From NCBI GenBank assembly GCA_027858595.1, contig JAQICK010000159.1, positions 1-5,447 on the forward strand: a stretch of DNA of 5,447 nt. The letters are read 5' to 3'. Source of the stretch: Melioribacteraceae bacterium. GTDB lineage: Bacteria > Bacteroidota > Ignavibacteria > Ignavibacteriales > Melioribacteraceae. Shown one piece after another: positions 1 to 5,447 of the stretch. The notes below the pieces were generated by a model. It was not told where the DNA came from. It ran no database searches and saw only the letters and a list, made by a program, of their open reading frames with translations. Each line of letters opens with the position of its first letter. Positions within the stretch are counted from its first letter, which is position 1. A program made the translations under genes and the position numbers.

Positions 1-2
1 AT

Positions 3-2135
3 ATGATTATTGGAAAAACTAATAACATGTTTGTTCAATATAAATTTGATATTTCTGAGTATTTGGATAATGGAAAAAACACGTTAAAAGTTTTGTTGAA
101 ATCTCCGAATAAGTTTAGCGAAGATGAAGAAAAAAAATATTCTAAACTTCCCGTTGCATTAAAATCCAGCAGAGTCTATATAAGAAAGGCACAATACTCA
201 TTTGGCTGGGATTGGGGTCCCGTATACACAACCTCTGGAATTTGGAAGGATGTTTTTTTAGTAAAAAAACCAAAAGCAGAAATTGAAAATATTCTATTTA
301 ATACAATATCGATTAATGAGAGTGAAGCAGAAGTTGAAATCAAATTTAATGTTGAAGGAAGTTTCAAAGATGAATTGGTAGTAAAGGTTAAACTTAGTAA
401 TGAAGCTCAAGCATTAGAAAAAAAAATATTAATAAGGGATAAAGAAAATTCAATTCGATTAGTTGTACCTAATCCTAAACTGTGGTATCCAAACGGAGAA
501 GGTGAGCAAGAATTATATATACTAACACTAAAGCTCTCTAATAATAAAGATGAAATTTATAATGAACAAATTAAAACTGTCGGAATTAGAATAATTGAAT
601 TGCTAAACGAGAAGAATAATGAACCAGATTTTTTGTTCAAAGTAAATGGGAAGGAAGTATTCTGTAAAGGTGCAAATTGGATTCCAGGGGATTCATTTTT
701 ACCAAGAGTATCAGATGAAAAATATTGGGATTTATTAACCAAAGCCAAAGAAGCTAATATGAATATGATTAGAGTTTGGGGTGGAGGAATTTATGAAAAC
801 GATATATTTTATGAAAATTGTGATAAACTTGGATTATTAGTCTGGCAAGATTTTATGTTTGCTTGTGGTGCTTACCCTGAACATGAAGAAATCGTTGAGA
901 ATATTAAAGAAGAAGTATCTCAAAATATATACAGATTGCAACATCATCCATCAATTGCTATTTGGTGCGGAAATAACGAGAATGAATGGGGCTGGTATCA
1001 AGGTAAAAATTTACAAGCTAATGAATTGCCAGGGTATAAAATATATAATTCTATTATTCCAGATATACTTAAAGCTATTGACACAAAAGCTAATTACTGG
1101 CAATCATCACCTTTTGGTGATGATGAAGATCCTAACTCTACAAAAAGTGGAAATACTCATCAATGGGATATTTGGAGTTTCTGGAAAGACTATACTGAAG
1201 TAGTAAATGATGACAGTTTATTTGTTACTGAATTTGGGTTTCAAGGACCAGCAAATATTGATACTTTTAATAAATGTATTCCAGAGGAAAATAGAAAAGC
1301 ACAAGACCCCATTTTTGAATTTCACAATAAACAAGTTGAAGGTCCAGAAAGATTATTTAAATTTATGTCAGCTCATTTACCTATCAATACTAATTGGGAA
1401 GATTTTATCTATTTAGCTCAACTCAATCAAGGGTTTGCATTAAAGACTTGCCTAGAACATTGGAGAACAAATAATAGAACAAACGGAAGTATAATATGGC
1501 AATTAAATGATGTGTGGCCTGTTACAAGTTGGTCACTTATAGATTCTGACTCAGTCCCCAAGATGTCGTATCATTTTGTTAAAAATATTTTTTCGCAACA
1601 GATTATATATTTTAATAATGAAAAAGATGAAGTTGAATTAAGTGTTCAAAATCAGAGTAAAGAAAACTTTGAAGGAAGTTGTAAAGTTTTTATCATTGAT
1701 GCATCTACAGGAGACATAGAAAATCAATTTTCTAAAAAAGTAAGTCTTAAAGAAAATAGTAAATTTGAAATAGATTTGCGTTCATCTTTCCAATATATTC
1801 AAGCCAGAACTATTTTATTCGCAGAACTTTATGATGCTTCTGGTGAGAAGATTAATTATAATTATTATAAAAGGCTTCCATGGAAATATTACAAACTTGC
1901 AGAAGCAGAAATATCATTAAAGATTAAAGAAAGCAACAAGAAAAAATTTATTGTTCTATCAACTAGTAAACCTTCTTTTTTTGTTGATCTTTATGCAATT
2001 GGAGTTGAGTTCTCAAAAAGAGGTTTTATAATTATGCCGGACAAAGAAATTGCTGTAGAAATAATAAAAGGTAATATCGCCAATTTACTAGAAAGTGACA
2101 TTAAAATATTTTCACTAAATAGTTACTTGAAATAA
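3..2135 (+). CDS. Beta-mannosidase, glycoside hydrolase family 2 (5'-partial)
   Basis: This enzyme hydrolyses terminal non-reducing beta-D-mannose from manno-oligosaccharides or N-glycan cores by a retaining mechanism. The reading frame is open at the window edge. The first Met is internal, because the visible part begins inside the N-terminal sugar-binding jelly roll (GKTNNMF, then GWDWGP at residues 68-73). Roughly 100-130 residues are therefore missing, and any signal peptide cannot be judged. Domain order is jelly-roll remainder (~1-95), Ig-like domain (~96-200), TIM barrel (~200-530) and C-terminal beta domains (~530-710). Barrel motifs include KGANWIPGDSFLPR, IRVWGGGIYE (R257, W259) and WQDFMFACGAYP (W281 onward). 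GNNENEW gives the likely acid/base E326, and FVTEFGFQG gives the likely nucleophile E410. WQLNDVWP starts at W499. D70 in GWDWGP probably helps recognise mannose, by family analogy. The WCGNNE and FMFACGAYP motifs favour beta-mannosidase over GH2 beta-galactosidase or beta-glucuronidase. The C-terminus looks complete, ending in TAA, with no frameshift. Confidence 0.95.
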   Translation: MIIGKTNNMFVQYKFDISEYLDNGKNTLKVLLKSPNKFSEDEEKKYSKLPVALKSSRVYIRKAQYSFGWDWGPVYTTSGIWKDVFLVKKPKAEIENILFNTISINESEAEVEIKFNVEGSFKDELVVKVKLSNEAQALEKKILIRDKENSIRLVVPNPKLWYPNGEGEQELYILTLKLSNNKDEIYNEQIKTVGIRIIELLNEKNNEPDFLFKVNGKEVFCKGANWIPGDSFLPRVSDEKYWDLLTKAKEANMNMIRVWGGGIYENDIFYENCDKLGLLVWQDFMFACGAYPEHEEIVENIKEEVSQNIYRLQHHPSIAIWCGNNENEWGWYQGKNLQANELPGYKIYNSIIPDILKAIDTKANYWQSSPFGDDEDPNSTKSGNTHQWDIWSFWKDYTEVVNDDSLFVTEFGFQGPANIDTFNKCIPEENRKAQDPIFEFHNKQVEGPERLFKFMSAHLPINTNWEDFIYLAQLNQGFALKTCLEHWRTNNRTNGSIIWQLNDVWPVTSWSLIDSDSVPKMSYHFVKNIFSQQIIYFNNEKDEVELSVQNQSKENFEGSCKVFIIDASTGDIENQFSKKVSLKENSKFEIDLRSSFQYIQARTILFAELYDASGEKINYNYYKRLPWKYYKLAEAEISLKIKESNKKKFIVLSTSKPSFFVDLYAIGVEFSKRGFIIMPDKEIAVEIIKGNIANLLESDIKIFSLNSYLK

Positions 2136-2139
2136 CATA

Positions 2140-2169
2140 TTGCTTATAAAACAAACTCCACAATATTAT
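2140..2169 (+). promoter_or_regulatory. Possible weak promoter ahead of the exported protein gene
   Basis: TTGCTT (2140-2145) is followed after 18 bases by TATTAT (2164-2169), in the 110-bp gap between the two large genes. This resembles a sigma-70 -35/-10 pair. Such matches are frequent by chance in DNA this A+T-rich, and no clear Bacteroidota-type TTTG/TAnnTTTG pair is seen. The gap has no convincing hairpin terminator, so read-through from the beta-mannosidase gene is equally possible. Confidence 0.2.
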
Positions 2170-2245
2170 ACTTGTTAATTAAGATGGGGTGAATGAATAT
2201 TAATAGAATTAAAAGTTAAATAGTCAAAATGAATATGAGTCCCAA

Positions 2246-2320
2246 ATGAATAGTAAAAATAGAAAAATTAGACTTGAGTTTATTCTTCTATTCATAATGC
2301 TTTCTACTGGATTAATTGCT
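2246..2320 (+). other. Sec signal peptide of the exported multidomain protein
   Basis: The first nine residues carry five Lys/Arg (MNSKNRKIR). The hydrophobic stretch LEFILLFIMLSTGLIA follows, and then QQ. The most natural signal peptidase I cut is after A25 (L-I-A / Q-Q). There is no Cys just after the core, so a lipoprotein is unlikely. This matches the C-terminal T9SS domain, because T9SS cargo first crosses the inner membrane through Sec. Confidence 0.85.
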
Positions 2321-5300
2321 CAGCAAATTATCATCAACCGAATTGACAAGATGCCAGATTCCCCATCTCCATATTTAATGAGGGATTGGGAAGACGTAAC
2401 AAAGGGTTATGATTCTCTAGTTTTTAACATAGATGCAACTGGCGAATACCTTCCATTAATATTGCTAAATAATAACACTGTTAATTATCCAAGTGATATC
2501 AGTTTTGGTTTGCATACAGTGGTTGGAACAACATCCCCAACATCTGGAGAGGCTATCAATGTTTTGCCAGCTGTAATTGGTGCAAGTTTGGTTGGAATTG
2601 ATAAAAGCAATCAGAACGGTTATGATTGGGTTAAAATGTGCCGCGAATACTTTAACAATAGACCAGAACAAAACGTGTATAAAAATCATCCAGTTGATGA
2701 TACTTATGACGACTGGTGGTACGAAACAATGCCTAATGTATTTTTCTATCAGCTTTATGATTTATATACCAATACTCAAGATTTTAATTTGCAGTTAAGA
2801 AGTGTTGCTGATCAATGGTTAAAATCTGTAGAAAAAATGGGAGGGAGTTCAACCCCATGGACAAAGCCAAACATGAATTACAGAGGTTGGAATTTGACAA
2901 CAATGACCCCATACAATTTTGGAGTAAAAGAACCAGAATCAGCGGGTGCTATTGCTTGGCTTTTGTATAATGCTTACAAAGAAACTAGCGAAGAGAAATA
3001 TAGAATTGGAGCTGAATGGGCAATAGAGTTTCTAAATAGCTATCCTACAAATCCATCCTACGAATTGCAACTATCTTTTGGTGTATACGCCGCTGTAAAG
3101 ATGAATGCAGAACTCGGGACTGAATATAACATTGAAAAAATGCTTAATTGGTGTTTTGAGGTTGGGCCACTACGCGATTGGGGATCAATAGTTGGTACAT
3201 GGGGTGGACTTGATATATCGGGAGTAATTGGTGAAGTAAACGGTTCAAACGATTACGCATTTTTAATGAACACATTTGAACAAGCTGGTGCGCTACTTCC
3301 TATATTGCGATATGACGATAGATTTGCAGATGCCCTAGGTAAATGGATGCTTAATGCTGCAAATGCTTCTAGATTATTTTATTCAAATTATCTGCCCGAC
3401 CACAAACAGGACAGCGAAGAATGGTCGCAAGTATATGATACAAACTCATACATAGGCCATGAAGCCATTAGACAATCAAATTATGGGGCATCTCCTTATG
3501 CAACTGGCGATGCTATCAGTGGGGGATGGGGTGAAACAAACCTAGCACTTTATGGTTCTTCTCATGTCGGAATATTTGGTAGCGTAATTGATACTACAGA
3601 TGTTAAAGGAATATTAAAATTAGATTTGTTAAAAACTGATTTCTTCCGAGATGATGCATATCCAACGTATTTAATTTATAATCCCTACGATGTTGAGCAG
3701 ACAATATCATTTGATGTTGGTTTTGCCAGCAGTGACATTTATGAATCTACAAGTAATAGCTATTTAAAGTCTGGTGTTTCTGGACTTACCCAAATAAATA
3801 TCCCAGCACTCAGATCTTACATTGTTGTTTTAACTCCTTCAGGTGGAACAAAAAGCTATGGTAGAAATAAATTTCTAGTAAGCAATATTATTGTTGATTA
3901 TAATTCTAGCAACACAGTTTCAAATTACCCTCCAAGAATTAAAAGTCTGGTAGCAGAACAAAATGAAATTCTAATTAATGATTCCACAGCTATTTATTGC
4001 ACGGCTGTTGACAATGATGGTGATAACCTGCAATATAAATGGAATGCAAATACTGGGACATTTATTGGAAGTGGAGCAAATGTAATCTGGGTTGCTCCTT
4101 CAGATACTGGGAAATATATTATTGATGTCGAGGTAGATGATGGTAATGGTGAGTCAGTATTTGAACAAATTGAAATACATGTTGTAGTAAAATTTAATTC
4201 TGCTCCCATTATAAATAAACTGGATACCAACCCAAGAAAAATAGATTTGAATATGACATCAGAAATTGAATGTTTGGCAATTGATGAGGAAGGTGATCCA
4301 ATATCATATAAATGGCAAAGTTCAGTTGGAACCATTGATGGAAGCGGTTCCAAAATTATTTGGACTGCCCCTGGAGAAGAGGGGAATTATTCTATTAAAT
4401 GTACAGTAAGCGATCCTGATGGAGCCAGTTATAGCGATAGCATCGTGGTTGCTATAAGAGATTTATCCATTATTCAAGAAGGGAATTTAATATTATTTCT
4501 ACCTTTTAATGGTAATGGACTAGATGAAAGCGGGAATAATAATGCTGTTGCAGTAAATGGTGCAGTTCTATCCACTGATAGATTTGGCACAACTAAAAGT
4601 GCCTATAAGTTTGATGGAACAACTAACAATATTAGAGTTACTAACTCTACATTATTAAATTTCTCAAATTCAATAACCTTAAATTTTTGGATGTACATTA
4701 ATAATCTTTACGAAAGGGAACAATACCCAGTATCACATGGCAATTGGGAAAACAGATGGAAGGTTTCAATTTCAAATAATAGAGTTAGATGGACAATTAA
4801 AACTGATGATGGAATTGTTGACCTCGATTCTGAAACCGAAGTAACAATTGGGAAATGGTACAATATCACTGCGCTTTATTCTGGTTCAGATTTGGAACTC
4901 TATATTAACGGAAAACTTGATGCATTTAACTATTGGAGTGGAAGTATTGCGAGTTCACCGTATGACCTTATGCTTGCACAGGCTTTGCCAAATAATAATC
5001 AAAATAATTTTAGTGGAAAGTTGGATGATTTAAGACTGTTTGATTACGCCATTCCATTGCATGAGATTCAAAAATTATACGATTTAGAAACATCCCTTGA
5101 AGATGAAATAAATAATTTACATATTACTTCAACTCTCTTTCAAAATTATCCCAATCCATTTAATGGACAAACAATTATCAAATTTCAAATAGGGACTTTT
5201 TCCAGAGTAACAATTGAGATATATAATATTCTCGGACAAAAAGTGGTTTCCCTAATGAATGAAGAAAAGCTGGCTGGAGAATATTCAATTATTTGGGATG

Positions 5301-5401
5301 GGAAAAATAATAGAGGAATTCAAGTAAACTCAAGTGTCTATTTTATAAGAATGAAGTCTGGGAATAATACGTTTACAAAGAAGATTGCATTATTAAAATA
5401 A
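2246..5401 (+). CDS. Exported multidomain protein: unassigned glycosidase-like module, two Ig/PKD-like repeats, LamG, T9SS sorting domain
   Basis: The specific activity is not recognised; the likely role is extracellular or cell-surface glycan binding and possibly cleavage. Residues 1-25 form a signal peptide. Residues ~28-435 are rich in helix-like segments and aromatic and acidic motifs: HPVDDTYDDWWYE (148-160), KEPESAGAIAWL (from 228), GTWGGLDISGVIGEVNG (D323, E330) and NDYAFLMNTFEQAG (335-348). This suggests an (alpha/alpha) barrel of the polysaccharide lyase or six-hairpin glycosidase kind. Residues ~440-555 look like a beta-sandwich cap (YLIYNPY at 475-481). Two Ig/PKD-like repeats (560-651, 652-739), a LamG-like jelly roll (746-946) and a T9SS sorting domain (962-1051) follow. 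ATG 2246 is the only plausible start: an in-frame TAA lies at 2210-2212 with no other start codon between, and a signal peptide follows immediately. No strong ribosome binding site is seen. The gene lies 110 bp after the beta-mannosidase gene and 21 bp before another start, which suggests a shared glycan-use cluster. A purely structural or binding role remains possible. Confidence 0.9.
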   Translation: MNSKNRKIRLEFILLFIMLSTGLIAQQIIINRIDKMPDSPSPYLMRDWEDVTKGYDSLVFNIDATGEYLPLILLNNNTVNYPSDISFGLHTVVGTTSPTSGEAINVLPAVIGASLVGIDKSNQNGYDWVKMCREYFNNRPEQNVYKNHPVDDTYDDWWYETMPNVFFYQLYDLYTNTQDFNLQLRSVADQWLKSVEKMGGSSTPWTKPNMNYRGWNLTTMTPYNFGVKEPESAGAIAWLLYNAYKETSEEKYRIGAEWAIEFLNSYPTNPSYELQLSFGVYAAVKMNAELGTEYNIEKMLNWCFEVGPLRDWGSIVGTWGGLDISGVIGEVNGSNDYAFLMNTFEQAGALLPILRYDDRFADALGKWMLNAANASRLFYSNYLPDHKQDSEEWSQVYDTNSYIGHEAIRQSNYGASPYATGDAISGGWGETNLALYGSSHVGIFGSVIDTTDVKGILKLDLLKTDFFRDDAYPTYLIYNPYDVEQTISFDVGFASSDIYESTSNSYLKSGVSGLTQINIPALRSYIVVLTPSGGTKSYGRNKFLVSNIIVDYNSSNTVSNYPPRIKSLVAEQNEILINDSTAIYCTAVDNDGDNLQYKWNANTGTFIGSGANVIWVAPSDTGKYIIDVEVDDGNGESVFEQIEIHVVVKFNSAPIINKLDTNPRKIDLNMTSEIECLAIDEEGDPISYKWQSSVGTIDGSGSKIIWTAPGEEGNYSIKCTVSDPDGASYSDSIVVAIRDLSIIQEGNLILFLPFNGNGLDESGNNNAVAVNGAVLSTDRFGTTKSAYKFDGTTNNIRVTNSTLLNFSNSITLNFWMYINNLYEREQYPVSHGNWENRWKVSISNNRVRWTIKTDDGIVDLDSETEVTIGKWYNITALYSGSDLELYINGKLDAFNYWSGSIASSPYDLMLAQALPNNNQNNFSGKLDDLRLFDYAIPLHEIQKLYDLETSLEDEINNLHITSTLFQNYPNPFNGQTIIKFQIGTFSRVTIEIYNILGQKVVSLMNEEKLAGEYSIIWDGKNNRGIQVNSSVYFIRMKSGNNTFTKKIALLK
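3923..4198 (+). repeat. Ig/PKD-like repeat 1 (protein-level tandem repeat)
   Basis: Residues ~560-651 form a beta-rich Ig/PKD-like module with the pattern C585-x3-D-x2-GD-x3-YKW599, then GSG, IW615-x-AP, and a DDGNG turn. It matches the next module at an exact 91-residue offset with no gaps over the core. The position where Ig folds place the second Cys is V628, so this copy lacks the disulfide pair. Its likely role is as a spacer between the N-terminal module and the binding domain. Confidence 0.75.
4199..4462 (+). repeat. Ig/PKD-like repeat 2 (protein-level tandem repeat)
   Basis: Residues ~652-739 are the second copy: SAPIINKLDTNP, then C676-x3-D-x2-GDPISYKW690, GSG, IW706-x-AP, and a DPDG turn. 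Over the 51-residue core (676-726 against 585-635) I count 23 identical positions and no gaps. C676 and C719 are placed like the two Cys of an Ig-type intradomain disulfide, unlike repeat 1. Confidence 0.75.
4481..5083 (+). other. LamG-like concanavalin-A-type jelly-roll domain
   Basis: Residues ~746-946 follow the bacterial LamG pattern: an opening LFLPFNGNGLDESGNNN, then AYKFDGTTNNIRV, SITLNFWMYINN, GKWYNITALYSGSDLELYIN, and a closing FSGKLDDLRLFDYAIPLHEI. Domains of this group commonly bind carbohydrate or act as adhesive modules in secreted multidomain proteins. Here it probably holds the N-terminal module on its substrate. Binding specificity cannot be read from the sequence. Confidence 0.85.
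5129..5398 (+). other. T9SS type A C-terminal sorting domain
   Basis: Residues ~962-1051 show the classic pattern: LFQNYPNPFNGQTIIKF (from 964, with NYPNPFN at 967-973), VTIEIYNILGQKV, GEYSIIWDGKNNRG, SSVYFIRMKSG, and the terminal KKIALLK just before the stop. In the T9SS this domain directs folded cargo across the outer membrane and is usually cleaved, with the cargo released or attached to the cell surface. The NYPNPFN form is typical of Ignavibacteria and related groups. Confidence 0.93.
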
Positions 5402-5422
5402 TTTGAAAATTGAGATGGAAAT

Positions 5423-5447
5423 ATGATGAATATCAAAAAGATTTTTT
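5423..5447 (+). CDS. Start of a further gene (3'-partial, unidentified)
   Basis: ATG codons at 5423 and 5426 share one open frame and read MMNIKKIFF if the last, incomplete codon is Phe. A basic residue pair followed by hydrophobic residues is how many exported proteins begin, but only eight full codons are visible, so no function can be given. The purine-rich GAGATGGAA at 5412-5420 could serve as a ribosome binding site. The 21-bp distance from the previous stop, with no room for a terminator, suggests co-transcription with the exported multidomain protein. Confidence 0.45.

Noticed and set aside
859..1416. Two + strand frames (859-1203 and 1207-1416) out of phase with the beta-mannosidase
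   Set aside because: Both overlap the GH2 catalytic barrel, whose own frame is intact and conserved throughout. The products are low-complexity Leu/Ile/Lys-rich shadows.
3..2135. Beta-mannosidase as a truncated pseudogene with a new start at the first visible ATG
   Set aside because: The missing N-terminus coincides exactly with the window edge, and the visible frame starts mid-domain with no stop before it. The gene is cut by the window, not broken.
2175..2182. TTAATTAA palindrome in the gap between the two large genes
   Set aside because: An 8-base all-A/T palindrome is expected by chance here. The flanking bases do not extend the symmetry, so it is not convincing as an operator or terminator.
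2193..2219. Eight-codon ORF (MNINRIKS) after a GGGGTG stretch in the gap
   Set aside because: It is too short to support as a gene and has no link to the next start codon. The purine-rich run before it is probably coincidental.
2465..2798. Frames on both strands (2465-2689 - and 2577-2798 +) inside the start of the exported protein
   Set aside because: Both lie within a continuous coding frame that has a signal peptide and downstream domains. Neither has a family motif or a credible start region.
3994..4353. 119-codon open frame on the - strand
   Set aside because: It lies fully inside the Ig/PKD-repeat region of the exported protein, antisense to clear domain matches. Its translation is Ser/Pro/Ile-rich with no recognisable domain, so it is a shadow frame.

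Overview
The window is strongly A+T-rich and is read entirely from the + strand. The best lineage clue is the C-terminus of the large second gene. It carries the NYPNPFN-type sorting domain of the type IX secretion system (T9SS), in the style most common in Ignavibacteria and related lineages around Bacteroidota/Chlorobiota (FCB group). Weak Shine-Dalgarno signals and A+T-rich gene starts fit the same group. I cannot name a species.

Layout: (1) Positions 3-2135 hold the last 710 codons of a family GH2 beta-mannosidase. Its first ~100-130 residues lie upstream of the window, but all catalytic parts are visible. (2) A 110-bp A+T-rich gap follows, with at most a weak promoter-like sequence and a tiny ORF that overlaps the next start codon. 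(3) Positions 2246-5401 hold a complete 1051-residue exported protein: signal peptide, a ~500-residue N-terminal module I cannot assign to a named family (it reads like a helical-barrel glycosidase or lyase with a beta-sandwich cap), two tandem Ig/PKD-like repeats, a LamG-like jelly roll, and the T9SS sorting domain. (4) After 21 bp, a third gene probably starts at 5423 and runs out of the window.

Read together, this is part of a glycan-use locus. The second protein would be exported across the outer membrane and would bind, and perhaps cut, a polysaccharide or glycoprotein glycan. The GH2 enzyme would release terminal beta-linked mannose from the resulting oligosaccharides. The GH2 assignment is firm, and the export and binding parts of the second protein are well supported. 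Enzymatic activity of its N-terminal module, and the mannan or N-glycan target, are inference. The item most worth following up is that unassigned module. I see no RNA genes, mobile elements, CRISPR arrays or strong terminators.
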